Source of the DNA: Streptomyces albogriseolus
GTDB lineage: Bacteria; Actinomycetota; Actinomycetes; Streptomycetales; Streptomycetaceae
Reading direction: 5' to 3'
NCBI GenBank assembly: GCA_014650475.1
Contig: BMVA01000005.1
Location: forward strand, 304,079 to 368,078
Length of the DNA stretch: 64,000 bases
The notes beneath the pieces were generated by a model. It was not told where the DNA came from. It did no database searches and saw only the letters and a program-made list of their open reading frames with translations. This document shows positions 1 to 9,195 of this stretch, one piece after another. A program made the position numbers and the translations under genes. Numbering within the stretch: position 1 is the stretch's first letter; each line of letters starts with the position of its first letter.

Positions 1-28
1 ACGCCGCGGCGGCGAGCGGCTGACGCGG

Positions 29-2080
29 TCAGCGTGCGTGGACGCCGACCTCGTGCAGCGAGTAGCCGTACCCGGTCCCGCGTTTCAGGCCGGCGACGCG
101 CACGTGCCGGGCCTCGACGGGGGTGAACACCGCGGTGTCCAGCCCGCCGTCGCCCGCTGTCGTGGACCACACGGTGCGCCAGTCCGTGCCGTCGGCGGAC
201 ACGTCGACGCGGTACGCACTCCCGTACGCGCGTTCCCAGTCGAGGGTGACGCGTCCGACCCGGTGGACGGCGCCGAGGTCGAGGCGCAGCCACTGGTCGT
301 CGCTCCGGTCGCTGGCCCACCGGGTGCCCTGGTCCCCGTCGGCGGCCCGGGCGGGGGCGTAGCTGGTGAACGGGTTCCACTCGGTGGAGGAGGCCGTCGC
401 CCGGGCGCCCAGGGCGAGGTTCGCCGCCGGGCGGTGGCGTTCGGTCACGCCCCAGGTGGTGAGGTAGGACTCGGCGCCGCGGAAGAGGTCGTCCACGACG
501 TGCTGTCCTCCGACGCGCCGGATGTCCTCGATCCAGTCGGGCACCAGGCCGTAGTGCGCGGCTCCGTCGGTGTTGAGGTCCCAGGTGCGCTGCCCGGTGG
601 TCTGCCGGTCGAGGAGGGAGCCGCCGTCGACGCTGCGGTAGGGGTAGGTGACGGGGTCGGGCGCGTCCGCGCCGCGCGGGGCGGGCCAGCCGCCGACGCC
701 GTTCATGTCGGTGCCGAAGCCGTAGCCGACGCCGTAGGTGTCCCGCAGCCGCTCGGTGCGGCCGGCCTCGGTGACGAACTGCTCGGAGCCGTTCATGTAC
801 TGGGCGGTGAACCCGCCGAGCCGGTAGACGCGTTCGGTCCAGTTCAGGTCCATCCAGCTGTGCGAGGACAGGACGCCCGGGTAGGACGCGGACTCGAAGA
901 GGTCGAGGACCCGGCCGGCGGCCTTGACGCTCATGTGGTCGATCTCGAGCATCATTCCGCGCTGCATCATGCCGCGCACCGCGTACTCGCCCAGCCCGGT
1001 CAGCCCCCGCACGTTGCACCGGGCGTCCGCGTCGTACGACGGGACCTCCACGCCTGCCGGGAGGTGCTTCTCGGCCTCGGGGGCGGAGGCGAGGCCGATG
1101 GGGTTGTCGTGCTGCGGGCCGGTGCAGGTCTCGGTCCGCCAGAAGGTGCCGGTGGACAGGAACTGCCCGACGTTGACGGCGGTGCCGAGCGCCCCGGAGT
1201 CGAAGCGCACGCCGCACAGCGCGTTGTCGAACTTGTGGCACAGGAACATGCTGCGCACGCCCAGGTCGTACAGCTCGTCGAGGCCCGCGTCGATGTCGTC
1301 CCGGTCGCACTGGGCGACGTCCAGGATCATCTTGCAGCCGAAGGGTTCCGACGTCTCGACGCCCAGCACCACGGCCAGCTTGCCCTGCTCGATCACCTCA
1401 CGTGCCTGCGCGCTGTCGGTGACGACGCGGAACCATCCCTTGCCCGGCCCGCCGTACATGGCGTCGACGTAGTCCTGCATCCGGTAGGTCAGCCGGGCCT
1501 GGAGGCGGATGGAGGTCATCTCGTCGCAGCCGCGGTCCTTGAAGAAGTACACCGAGCAGATCACGCCGTTGGTGACGAGGTCGTTGACCAGCACGCGCTG
1601 GCCGCCGCGCCAGGCGCGCTCGATCCAGGCGTAGTAGTTCTGCTGGTGGGTCAGCGAGTCGTGGGCGGGCCAGTCGGCGAAGGTGGGCCAGCCGTCCGGG
1701 TCGTGGCGGCCGTCGCCTCCGTTGGTGAGGAAGTCGAAGACGGCGAGGGAGCCGTCGGGATAGTGCTCGGGGCAGTCCTTGAGCGCGTCGGCGATGCCCT
1801 CCTCGGAGAACGCCTTGCCGCAGATGAGCCGGCCTCCGAAGGCCTCGTTGGACATGATGTGGTTGTGCGCGTCGACGAAACCGCGCACCCGCCCGGCGGC
1901 GTCGGTGCCCTTGAACGGCTCGCCGGTGACCCCGATCCGGGAGTCCGGCGCGGGCCGGGCGACCGGGTCCCACCAGTCGCCGTCGGCGGCGGAGCTGGAC
2001 GTGGGCGTGAGCACGGCGGCCAGGACGAGAAGGAGCAGCGTCACGATCCCGGCGTGTCGTCCGGCGCGAGAGGTGGTCAC
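29..2080 (-). CDS. Secreted amidohydrolase-superfamily (M19 dipeptidase-like) protein with C-terminal F5/8 discoidin domain
   Basis: 683 aa with a GTG start preceded by GGAGGGAC. An N-terminal signal peptide (about residues 1-31) implies export. The body looks like a metal-dependent TIM-barrel hydrolase: DAHNH near residue 70 gives the HxH metal site, followed by GVETSEPFG, EIDHMS, SSHSW and GFGTDMNG, the usual order of ligands in renal-dipeptidase-like enzymes. The last ~140 residues (from NLALGARATASSTEW) form an F5/8-type discoidin domain, usually carbohydrate- or surface-binding. Substrate is unknown; a dipeptide or another amide in extracellular debris is an inference. It lies alone, with a short palindrome between it and the upstream gene. 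Confidence 0.82.
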   Translation of the reverse strand: MTTSRAGRHAGIVTLLLLVLAAVLTPTSSSAADGDWWDPVARPAPDSRIGVTGEPFKGTDAAGRVRGFVDAHNHIMSNEAFGGRLICGKAFSEEGIADALKDCPEHYPDGSLAVFDFLTNGGDGRHDPDGWPTFADWPAHDSLTHQQNYYAWIERAWRGGQRVLVNDLVTNGVICSVYFFKDRGCDEMTSIRLQARLTYRMQDYVDAMYGGPGKGWFRVVTDSAQAREVIEQGKLAVVLGVETSEPFGCKMILDVAQCDRDDIDAGLDELYDLGVRSMFLCHKFDNALCGVRFDSGALGTAVNVGQFLSTGTFWRTETCTGPQHDNPIGLASAPEAEKHLPAGVEVPSYDADARCNVRGLTGLGEYAVRGMMQRGMMLEIDHMSVKAAGRVLDLFESASYPGVLSSHSWMDLNWTERVYRLGGFTAQYMNGSEQFVTEAGRTERLRDTYGVGYGFGTDMNGVGGWPAPRGADAPDPVTYPYRSVDGGSLLDRQTTGQRTWDLNTDGAAHYGLVPDWIEDIRRVGGQHVVDDLFRGAESYLTTWGVTERHRPAANLALGARATASSTEWNPFTSYAPARAADGDQGTRWASDRSDDQWLRLDLGAVHRVGRVTLDWERAYGSAYRVDVSADGTDWRTVWSTTAGDGGLDTAVFTPVEARHVRVAGLKRGTGYGYSLHEVGVHAR

Positions 2081-2107
2081 CGGCGGGTCCCTCCGTCGAC
2101 GGAGCCG

Positions 2108-2128
2108 TCATGACGACTATTGTCATGA
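2108..2128. promoter_or_regulatory. Perfect 7+7 inverted repeat, candidate operator
   Basis: TCATGAC and GTCATGA are separated by 7 bases, 28-48 bp upstream of the GTG start at 2080. The position suits a repressor or activator site for the secreted hydrolase. The cognate regulator is not identifiable here. Confidence 0.4.
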
Positions 2129-2230
2129 ACTCTGCAAACCCCTCGGGGAGCATCGCTACTCGCGCGTACGCCGTCAAGAGTGGCCGCACACCGGAGTCCG
2201 CCCCGTCCCCGCCGTCCAGCACGCGCAGGG

Positions 2231-2572
2231 TCAACCCCGCTCATAGTGGAGCGAGATGGAACGCAGGACGTCGGCGGACGACACGTCGGTGCGGCCCTCG
2301 TCGTGGATCTCGGCGAGCTGGACGAAGGCGAAGGTGAGCGCGGAGGTGATCTGCACGATGGCCGGCCCGAGCTTCCCGGTGACGATCTGGGCCACCTCGC
2401 GCGCACTGGCGTCGGCCGGGAGCTGGATGCGCGGCAGCATCTCCTCCAGCAGCCCGGCGACCGCACTGTCGGCGGTCACGTCGGCGTCCGGGTCGGCGCG
2501 CAGACGGCGCCGCATCTCCAGGGCCTCCGTGAGGATGCCGACGCTCCGCTGCATGATCTCGCGCTGCTCCAT
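2231..2572 (-). CDS. Conserved-looking hypothetical protein
   Basis: 113 aa from the ATG at 2572 (MEQREIMQRS); upstream in-frame ATGs would extend it to 2644, but no clear ribosome site separates the choices. The protein is acidic and largely helical, has no signal peptide or membrane segment, and contains a hydrophobic stretch around VQITSALTFAFVQLAEIHDEG. I do not recognise the family. It lies divergent to the PP2C phosphatase at 2701, so the short spacer could hold promoters for both. Confidence 0.6.
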   Translation of the reverse strand: MEQREIMQRSVGILTEALEMRRRLRADPDADVTADSAVAGLLEEMLPRIQLPADASAREVAQIVTGKLGPAIVQITSALTFAFVQLAEIHDEGRTDVSSADVLRSISLHYERG

Positions 2573-2700
2573 GCGGCCAGCCTTCACACCGACTGGCCCG
2601 GCCAAACGCGTTCTGCCTATCATCCTGGTGAATGTTGCTTTCATATGGTTTGTCCCTGCCGGGGGTGGACCCGGAGTGTCCCCGCCCGAGTGAGTGATCC

Positions 2701-3531
2701 ATGTCCCGCACCGGTTCCAAGGACCACGGCGACGAGCTGCTGACCAGGCTCGGGACGCTGACGGCCCAGGCGCGTGCGGCGGCGGAGGTGCAGCGCTCGC
2801 GCGTGGAGCTGGCCGTCGCCCTGCAGCGCGGGATGCTGCCGAGGGGACTGCCCACCGGTGACGGCGTACGGCTCGCGGTGCGGTACGTGCCCGCCAACCA
2901 GGGCCTCAACGTGGGCGGCGACTGGTACGACGCGTTCACCATGCCCGACGGCCGGATCGGCCTGTCGATCGGCGACGTGCAGGGGCACAACATCGAGGCG
3001 GCCGCCTTCATGGGTCAGGTGCGGGTCGGGCTGCGGGCGCTCGCCTCCGTGGACAGCGACCCGGGCGAGCTCCTGGCGCGGACGAACGAGCTGCTGCTGA
3101 CGCTGGGCGGGGACCTGTTCGCGACCTGCACCTTCATGCGGCTCGACCCGGAGACCCGGCTGCTGGAGAGCGCCCGCGCCGGCCATCTGCCGTGCGTGTG
3201 GGCCACGGCGGACGGGCGGTCCGGCGTGACTCAGGACGAGGGCGGTCCCCCGCTGGGCGTGCAGTCCGGCGCGGTGTACCCGGTGACCCGCTACCGGCTG
3301 GACAGCGGCGGAGTGTTCGTGATGGTCACCGACGGGGTGGTGGAGGGCCCGTCGATGCGTCTGGACGAGGGGCTGGACCAGGTGTCGCGGCTCGCGGGGA
3401 TCGCGGCGGTCGCGCGCATGGACGTGGACGCGCTCGCCGCCGCCGTGATCAAGGGAGCGGCCGAGGTGGGCCACGACGACGACGCGGCGGTCCTGGTGAT
3501 CGGGCACGACGAGCGGGCCGGTCAGCCATAG
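2701..3531 (+). CDS. SpoIIE/RsbU-type PP2C protein phosphatase
   Basis: 276 aa. A short helical N-terminus (residues 1-45) leads directly into a PP2C_SIG domain. Metal-binding motifs are clear: GGDWYD at 72-77, GDVQGH at 91-96, TDGVVEG near 210 and HDDDAAVL near 259. Family members dephosphorylate anti-sigma-factor antagonists (STAS proteins) in partner-switching systems. There is no PAS or GAF sensor, so the input must come from elsewhere. The neighbour 52 bp downstream is a MASE1 membrane sensor, and fused MASE1-PP2C proteins are known in actinomycetes, so the two probably work together. The ribosome site is weak. Confidence 0.88.
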   Translation: MSRTGSKDHGDELLTRLGTLTAQARAAAEVQRSRVELAVALQRGMLPRGLPTGDGVRLAVRYVPANQGLNVGGDWYDAFTMPDGRIGLSIGDVQGHNIEAAAFMGQVRVGLRALASVDSDPGELLARTNELLLTLGGDLFATCTFMRLDPETRLLESARAGHLPCVWATADGRSGVTQDEGGPPLGVQSGAVYPVTRYRLDSGGVFVMVTDGVVEGPSMRLDEGLDQVSRLAGIAAVARMDVDALAAAVIKGAAEVGHDDDAAVLVIGHDERAGQP

Positions 3532-3583
3532 GGCCGACAGCGCCGCGCCTCTCGCCTCGCCGTCGGGGCCGCCTCGGTGTCTG

Positions 3584-4585
3584 ATGGCAGGTGTGGTGGC
3601 TCGCCAGGATCTCCGTGCACCGGCCGTCTACGTGCTGCAGACGCTGGCCGTCGCCGCCTGCTCCTACGCCGGGGGCCGGCTCGGGCTGCTGTACGAACTG
3701 CGGGTCGACGGCTCGGTGGTGTCGCCCATCTGGCCGCCGACCGGGATCGCCGTCGCGGCCCTGCTGCTCCTCGGACCGCGCGTCTGGCCGGGCATCACCC
3801 TGGGCGCGATGCTGGTGATCGTCCACCTCACCTCGCTGAGCCCGGTCTCGCTGGGCCTGCTGTTCGGCAGCACCGCGGCGCCGCTGTGCGCGTACCTGCT
3901 GCTGCGCTGGGACGGGTTCCGTACCGACCTCGGCCGATTACGGGACTGCCTCAGCCTGGTGTTCCTCGGCGGCATCGCCGCGATGCTGGTCAGCTCCACG
4001 ATCGGGGCGGTGCTGCTGGTCGTCTCGGGCGACCTGCCGGCCGGGCGCTTCTGGTCGGTGTGGCTGCCCTGGTGGGTGGGCGACGCGATGGGGGTGCTGC
4101 TGATCGCCCCGGTGCTGCTGCTCCTGCCCCGGGTGCGCTCCCCCGTGCACTGGTCGCGCTGGAAGGAGGCGGTGGCGCTGGCCGCCGTCACGGGCGTCCT
4201 GATGCCGATCGTCACACACAGCCCCGCCAGTCTGCTGTTCTCCGTCTACCCGCTGCTGATCTGGGCGGCCCTGCGGTTCGAGCTGCCCGGCAGCATGCTG
4301 TGCGCCCTGTACGCCTCCGTCCTGGCCACCGGGGCGGCGACCGCGCGGGCGGGCCCCTTCGAGGGGCTGTCGGACATGCAGATCATGATCAATCTGCATG
4401 CCTTCAACGCGGCGTCGGCCCTGACGGCCCTTCTGCTGTCGGCCGTGGTCACCGAGCAGCACAACACCCGGCGCTCGGTGGAGCAGGCGTGCCAGGAACT
4501 GGTGGAGGTGCTGGAGCATCTGACGGGGGGCGAGTCCTCCCCGCACGCACGGCCGCAGCGGGAGACGGACCCCGGCGCGGGCTGA
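3584..4585 (+). CDS. Stand-alone MASE1-domain integral membrane protein (contains a TTA codon)
   Basis: 333 aa with about eight hydrophobic segments. The segment SPIWPPTGIAVAALLLLGPR near residues 46-65 is typical of MASE1, a membrane sensor domain normally fused to a cytoplasmic output domain. Here it ends soon after the last membrane segment with only a ~45-residue charged tail, so no kinase, cyclase or phosphatase is attached. It follows the PP2C gene by 52 bp in the same orientation. Codon 119 (3938-3940) is TTA, the only in-frame TTA I found in the window, so translation probably depends on the bldA tRNA. Confidence 0.82.
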   Translation: MAGVVARQDLRAPAVYVLQTLAVAACSYAGGRLGLLYELRVDGSVVSPIWPPTGIAVAALLLLGPRVWPGITLGAMLVIVHLTSLSPVSLGLLFGSTAAPLCAYLLLRWDGFRTDLGRLRDCLSLVFLGGIAAMLVSSTIGAVLLVVSGDLPAGRFWSVWLPWWVGDAMGVLLIAPVLLLLPRVRSPVHWSRWKEAVALAAVTGVLMPIVTHSPASLLFSVYPLLIWAALRFELPGSMLCALYASVLATGAATARAGPFEGLSDMQIMINLHAFNAASALTALLLSAVVTEQHNTRRSVEQACQELVEVLEHLTGGESSPHARPQRETDPGAG

Positions 4586-4736
4586 GCGGCTGAGCGGCTG
4601 GGACGGACCGGCCGCACGCGCGGGCCCGCCGCGGGGCGCGCACGGCGACCGGCGGCTGATGCAGGCGTTCACCGGCGAGCACACTCCTCAGCGCCGGGCG
4701 ACGCCCTTCCACGACCCCGGGTGCCGCCCGGCGTCG
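4586..4736. other. Convergent intergenic spacer
   Basis: Separates the MASE1 gene from the convergent transpeptidase-like gene. GC-rich with short self-complementary blocks around 4617-4639, but I see no convincing terminator or small gene. Confidence 0.3.
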
Positions 4737-5615
4737 TCACTCGCGCAGGGACGCGGCGTCGCCCATGACGACCACCGGGTGCAGCGCGGGGTCGAGGGCG
4801 AGCAGCAGGTCCCGCATGTGCTGCTTCGTCAGGCTCACGCAGCCCTGGGTGGGGCCGTCGTGGTCGACGTGCAGCCAGATGCCGCCGCCCCGGTCGGCGC
4901 CCAGCGGCCTGGTCAGGTCCAGCGGGGACGTGCCGGGTTCGCGGTTGTAGTCGATGGCGACGACGTAGTCGAAGGACCCCTCCAGCGGCTCCCCCTCGAA
5001 TCCGGTGCCGCTGACGGCGAAGCCGTCCGACCGGTCGTAGGGCAGCCGGGTGCCGGGGTCGGGGAGCAGCCCGCCGGCATCGGAGAGGCTGTAGACCCCG
5101 ATGGGCGAGCGCAGGTCCCCGGCCCAGTGGTCGTCGGTCCAGCCGCGGAGCGCGTTGCGGGCGGGCCACACCGGGCCGGCCTCCCAGCCGGTGCCGGTGT
5201 GCCGGTACAGCACGGCCACGGAGTGGTTGGCGTTCCGGTCGCGTCCGGTGACCACGACCACCTGGCGGGTGTCGCCCGGGATCCAGGCCCGGGTGCGGGG
5301 GCCGAGGCCGGGGATCACCGCGGTGGCCTCGGTGGCCGGACGGCCCTGCGCGGTGCCGGCCGCTGCTCCGGGCGCGCCGGCCGCGGGGGCGGTCGCGGAC
5401 GGGTGCTCGCGCGCGGTGCTGCCGGTGGCGGCGGGGTCGTCGCGGGCGCCGGTGTCGCTGCCCGCCCCGCACCCGGTGAGGACGGCGAGGACGACGAGGA
5501 CGACGGCCCGCAGCCACACCCCGGTACGGAGACGGACGGGCCCGGCGGACGGCCGCCGGGCGGCGCCGGACACGGCGCGGGGCGCACGGTCCGGGCAGTC
5601 GATCGATGAAGCCAT
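4737..5615 (-). CDS. Lipoprotein with YkuD-like L,D-transpeptidase catalytic domain
   Basis: 292 aa. A hydrophobic segment ends in the lipobox LTGC at about residues 46-49, so it should be lipid-anchored outside the membrane. A low-complexity Ala/Gly/Pro spacer follows to about residue 95. The C-terminal domain ends with HVDHDGPTQGCVSL, matching the His-x(n)-Gly-Cys catalytic signature of L,D-transpeptidases, with Cys as nucleophile. Such enzymes make or edit 3-3 peptidoglycan cross-links; a carboxypeptidase or murein-binding role is an alternative. The ATG start at 5615 has only a weak ribosome site. Monocistronic, convergent with the MASE1 gene. Confidence 0.8.
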   Translation of the reverse strand: MASSIDCPDRAPRAVSGAARRPSAGPVRLRTGVWLRAVVLVVLAVLTGCGAGSDTGARDDPAATGSTAREHPSATAPAAGAPGAAAGTAQGRPATEATAVIPGLGPRTRAWIPGDTRQVVVVTGRDRNANHSVAVLYRHTGTGWEAGPVWPARNALRGWTDDHWAGDLRSPIGVYSLSDAGGLLPDPGTRLPYDRSDGFAVSGTGFEGEPLEGSFDYVVAIDYNREPGTSPLDLTRPLGADRGGGIWLHVDHDGPTQGCVSLTKQHMRDLLLALDPALHPVVVMGDAASLRE

Positions 5616-5750
5616 GGACTCAGCGTGACTTCGTCTTCCCGCAATCGCCTCGGCTCCCCGCGCGCGTCCGCGCGAAGTCCCCCGTCTGCGCCGCCCGCGA
5701 CCGGTGCCGCCCGCAGCGGGGCGCCCCCTGGCAAGGGGCCGTACGGGTGA

Positions 5751-5783
5751 CGGGCCCGCACCCTCACGTGGGGTGCGGGCCCG
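5751..5783 (-). terminator. Strong inverted-repeat terminator
   Basis: Arms CGGGCCCGCACCC and GGGTGCGGGCCCG (13 bp, perfect) with a 7-base loop, 29-61 bp beyond the stop codon of the glucanase gene. No T-tract, as is common in Streptomyces. Confidence 0.75.
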
Positions 5784-5811
5784 CCGGACGGAGCAGTCGG
5801 CGTGTGAACGC

Positions 5812-8800
5812 CTACCGGTTGATCACGAAGGACGAGCCGGGTTCGATCAGCACATCGCCTTCCGCCGATCCGGTGACGGTGACGTTCGTCAGGGTGGCGC
5901 TGCCCCGGGCCCCGCCCATGGCGAGGATGCCGGAGCCGTTGTTGGACTTGCTGATGGTCACGTCCGAGATGCGCACGTCCGGCATGGCGCCGCCGCCGGC
6001 CTTGAACTGGATGCCGTCGTACGTCGAGTCGTGGATGTCGGTGTCGCGGATGACCACGCCGGGGATGTCGAGGCCCTGGGCGAACAGGGTGATCGCGCCG
6101 AACTCCTGGTCCTCGTTCCAGAAGGCGCCGCCGGTGCGGTACAGCCCGTTGCCGGCGATCAGGGTCTGCCCGGAGAACGGCGTGGGGTCGTGGTCGGTGG
6201 CCAGCATGATGCCCGGGTAGTTCATGGTGTCGTACACGAGGTTGTTCTCGACCGTGTTGCCGTGGCCGCCGTAGATGGCGATGCCGTTGGCGCGCCAGGG
6301 CAGTTGCACGGTGTTGTTGCGGAAGTGGTTGTCGTGGCCGGTGTCGGCCGCCGGGTTCTTGACGTGCTTGCTGGACCACACGGCGAGGGCGTCGTCGCCG
6401 GTGTTGCGGAACGACGAGTTCTGCACGGTGGAGTCATGGCTGCCGTTGGTGAGGTTGATGCCGTCCGCGTAGGTGTTGCGGATCCGCATGCCGGTGAACT
6501 CCAGTCCGTCGGCCGGGTTCCACAGGTCGGGGATGTTGGAGTGGTCGCGGCCCACCCAGACGCCGACGTTGGCGTGCTCGATCCACACGTTGCTGATCCT
6601 GGTGTTCTTGCCGAAGCGCCCGTTGAGGCCGACGCCTCCCTCGGCGCCGCCGTCGCCGCCGCGGATGGTGCCGGAGCCGAAGATGGCGAGGTCGGAGATC
6701 CTCGTGTTGTCGTCGATGTCGAAGCCGAAGTTGCCCTCGTGCGGGTGGTTGATGCCGCCCGCCTGGTGCGGGGGCGTGAGGGTGTGGAGCTGGGAGTGCC
6801 ACATGCCGGCGCCGCGGACGGTGACGTCGCGGATGCCGACCTGGTTGAACTCGCCGCGGTCGAGCGGGTCGTCGGTGAGGATCTTCTGCTCCTGCCGCCA
6901 CTGCCCGGCCGGGATCCACACGCAGTCGATCTCGCCCCGCTGGTCGGCCGTCACGGCCCGCTGGATCGCGGTGGTGTCGTCGATGCCGTCGTTGGGGACG
7001 GCGCCGTACTCGGTGACGGACACGCACCCGGCGGGCTTCTCGGCGGGCGGGGCCACCTGCTCCAGGTCGATCAGGTCGACGACGTAGAAGGCGGCGCTGT
7101 CGTCGGCGTCACGCTGGAGCCGGAACGTGGTGCCCGCCGGGTAGGTGCCGTCGAGCAGCGCGTGGGACTCGTCGAACAGGCGGCGCGCGTCGGCCTGGGG
7201 GGTGTTGGTGAGTCCTTCGGGCTGGTCGGTGGTGCCGTACAGCCAGCTGTGCTTGGAGCTGAGGCCCAGCTTCCGCACGAACGTCCCGTCGGCGTAGAGG
7301 CTGAGGGTGGCCTCGGTGCCCCCGCCTCCCGGGGCGTCGGGGATGGAGTTGCGCACGACGATCGAGTTGGTGGCGGTGGTGGAGGTGAACTCCACGTACT
7401 GGCCGGTGGAGTCGAGCCGGACGGACTCACGGCCGGAGGACTCGGTGGCGAAGTTGGTGTGGCCGAAGGTGCGTACGGGGTCGGCGGTCAGCAGGATGCC
7501 CCGGTAGGCGCCGTCCTCCGCCTCGTACTCGGTGTACGGGACGGCGGCGCCGCGGCCGACGACGATCGAGCGGCTGAGGACGTTGTTGTTCTCGTCGGTC
7601 TCGGTGACCGTGCCGGTGGCGTCCGCGGTGGCGGTGAGGACGGCGGGGCCGGCGGCGGCGGTCCAGGTGCCGGCGATCGCGACCTCGGCGGTGGCGCCGG
7701 CGGCGATCGTCCCGGTGGACCCGTCGAGGGTGCGTCCGGCCACGGTGAGCCGGGTGACCGAGCCGGCGGGGGCGGGTGAGGTGCCCCGGTTGTGCACGGA
7801 GACGGTGAAGGACACCGGCGTGCCGACGGCGGGCGTGGCCGGGGCGGTGCGGATGCCGGTGACCTCCAGGTCGGGGCCGGGGCTCTGTGCGACGGTCAGC
7901 CGGTCCGTGGCGGTCCGGCTGTTGTTGGTCTCGTCCAGCTCGGGGACGGTGTCGGTGGGGTCGGCCACGGCGGACACGCTGTAACTGCCCCTGGCCCGCG
8001 TGCCCGCGTGCACGGACACGGTGGCGGAGGCACCCGGGGCGAGCGCGCCGACGGGGGCGCTGCCCACGACGGTGCCCTCCAGGCTGACGCTCAGGGTCGC
8101 GGCGGCGGACTGCGCGGTGCCGGCGTTGCGCACGGTCGCGCGGACGGTGACCGGGTCCGTCTCGGTGGGGGCGGCGGGGGTCCAGTCGAGGGTGGTGACG
8201 GTCAGGTCGGGGTTGGGTGCGGCCGTGCCCCGGACCTCCAGCTCGGCGACCTGGGCGCCGTAGCCCGCCGAGTTGTGACTGAATCTCAGCTGTACGTCGG
8301 CGACGCGTCCGGTGACGGGAACGGTGACGGTGTTGCCGTTCCCGGCCGGGTCGAAGGTGTGGTCGGCGCGGGCCTTCAGTGTGGCGTACGCGCTCGACGA
8401 GCGGTCGCGTCCGAGGACCTCGATGCTCTGGGTGCGCCGCCCCCATGCCGCGTCCGGGTTCAGCTTGACGACGACGGCGGTGACGTCCGCCTCGGCGCCG
8501 AGGCGGACGGTGAGCGTGGCGGGGTGACCGGCCGACTCCCAGTAGGTGTCGATGCGCCCGTCGTTGGCGTGGGCTGCCACGAAGGAGTGAATCGTGGAGG
8601 ACGCCTCGACCGGTCTGCCGAGCGCCAGATCGGTCCCGTCGGCCGGCGGCTGACCCGGTCCCTCTCCCCCGTCCTCGCCGTACACCTCGACCGCGGACAG
8701 CTGGGCGGCGTTCCAGCCGGTGTTGGCGGTGAGGCGGATCCGGAGATGGCGTACGTCGCGGGCCGGGAAGGTGAGCGTGACGGTGTTGGCCCGGTCGGGG

Positions 8801-9195
8801 TCGAAGCGGTGGGCGGCCGAGGCGGACAGCGCGGTGAACGACGAGCCGTCGGTGCCGCCCTCCACGGTGAGGGTCTGGGTACGTGCCTCCCAGGCGGCCG
8901 GCAGCTTCAGCACGACTTCGTCGACGCGGACCGTGCCGCCCAGGTCGATACGCACGGACTGCGGGAAGAGGCCCAAGGGGCCTTCCCAGTAGGTGAGTTG
9001 ACTGCCGTCGGTCAGATGGGCGGCGGGGTGGTCGGGATGGGACCCGGTGACCGTGACGCTTCTGCCGAGCGCCAGGTCGGGTCCGCGGACCGCCTTCGCG
9101 GCGGCGCCGGCCGTACCGGGTGAGAGACCGGCGGCGACCAGACCGGCCAGCAGCAGGCCGGTGATCGTGCGCAGGCCGAAACGCGTGCGTCTCAT
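5812..9195 (-). CDS. Secreted modular GH87-type alpha-1,3-glucanase (mycodextranase-like)
   Basis: 1127 aa from the ATG at 9195, which has AAGAGGAC upstream and begins a clear signal peptide (MRRTRFGL... to AGAAA); longer in-frame starts lack both. Domains: F5/8 discoidin at ~37-180 and ~190-325, two CARDB modules at ~330-430 and ~437-545, a CBM6/35-like domain at ~555-690, and a right-handed beta-helix from ~722 to the end. In the helix, Asp911 (in YADGIN) and Asp934-Asp935 (in NTGDDAL) show the same 23/24-residue spacing that I recall for the catalytic triad of characterised GH87 alpha-1,3-glucanases. It likely degrades fungal alpha-1,3-glucan. GH55-like or pectinolytic beta-helix families are less likely. 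Confidence 0.8.
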   Translation of the reverse strand: MRRTRFGLRTITGLLLAGLVAAGLSPGTAGAAAKAVRGPDLALGRSVTVTGSHPDHPAAHLTDGSQLTYWEGPLGLFPQSVRIDLGGTVRVDEVVLKLPAAWEARTQTLTVEGGTDGSSFTALSASAAHRFDPDRANTVTLTFPARDVRHLRIRLTANTGWNAAQLSAVEVYGEDGGEGPGQPPADGTDLALGRPVEASSTIHSFVAAHANDGRIDTYWESAGHPATLTVRLGAEADVTAVVVKLNPDAAWGRRTQSIEVLGRDRSSSAYATLKARADHTFDPAGNGNTVTVPVTGRVADVQLRFSHNSAGYGAQVAELEVRGTAAPNPDLTVTTLDWTPAAPTETDPVTVRATVRNAGTAQSAAATLSVSLEGTVVGSAPVGALAPGASATVSVHAGTRARGSYSVSAVADPTDTVPELDETNNSRTATDRLTVAQSPGPDLEVTGIRTAPATPAVGTPVSFTVSVHNRGTSPAPAGSVTRLTVAGRTLDGSTGTIAAGATAEVAIAGTWTAAAGPAVLTATADATGTVTETDENNNVLSRSIVVGRGAAVPYTEYEAEDGAYRGILLTADPVRTFGHTNFATESSGRESVRLDSTGQYVEFTSTTATNSIVVRNSIPDAPGGGGTEATLSLYADGTFVRKLGLSSKHSWLYGTTDQPEGLTNTPQADARRLFDESHALLDGTYPAGTTFRLQRDADDSAAFYVVDLIDLEQVAPPAEKPAGCVSVTEYGAVPNDGIDDTTAIQRAVTADQRGEIDCVWIPAGQWRQEQKILTDDPLDRGEFNQVGIRDVTVRGAGMWHSQLHTLTPPHQAGGINHPHEGNFGFDIDDNTRISDLAIFGSGTIRGGDGGAEGGVGLNGRFGKNTRISNVWIEHANVGVWVGRDHSNIPDLWNPADGLEFTGMRIRNTYADGINLTNGSHDSTVQNSSFRNTGDDALAVWSSKHVKNPAADTGHDNHFRNNTVQLPWRANGIAIYGGHGNTVENNLVYDTMNYPGIMLATDHDPTPFSGQTLIAGNGLYRTGGAFWNEDQEFGAITLFAQGLDIPGVVIRDTDIHDSTYDGIQFKAGGGAMPDVRISDVTISKSNNGSGILAMGGARGSATLTNVTVTGSAEGDVLIEPGSSFVINR

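Noticed and set aside
38-2113. Long plus-strand frame opposite the secreted hydrolase
   Set aside because: Val/Gly/Ala-rich shadow protein without motifs; the minus strand has signal peptide and catalytic motifs.
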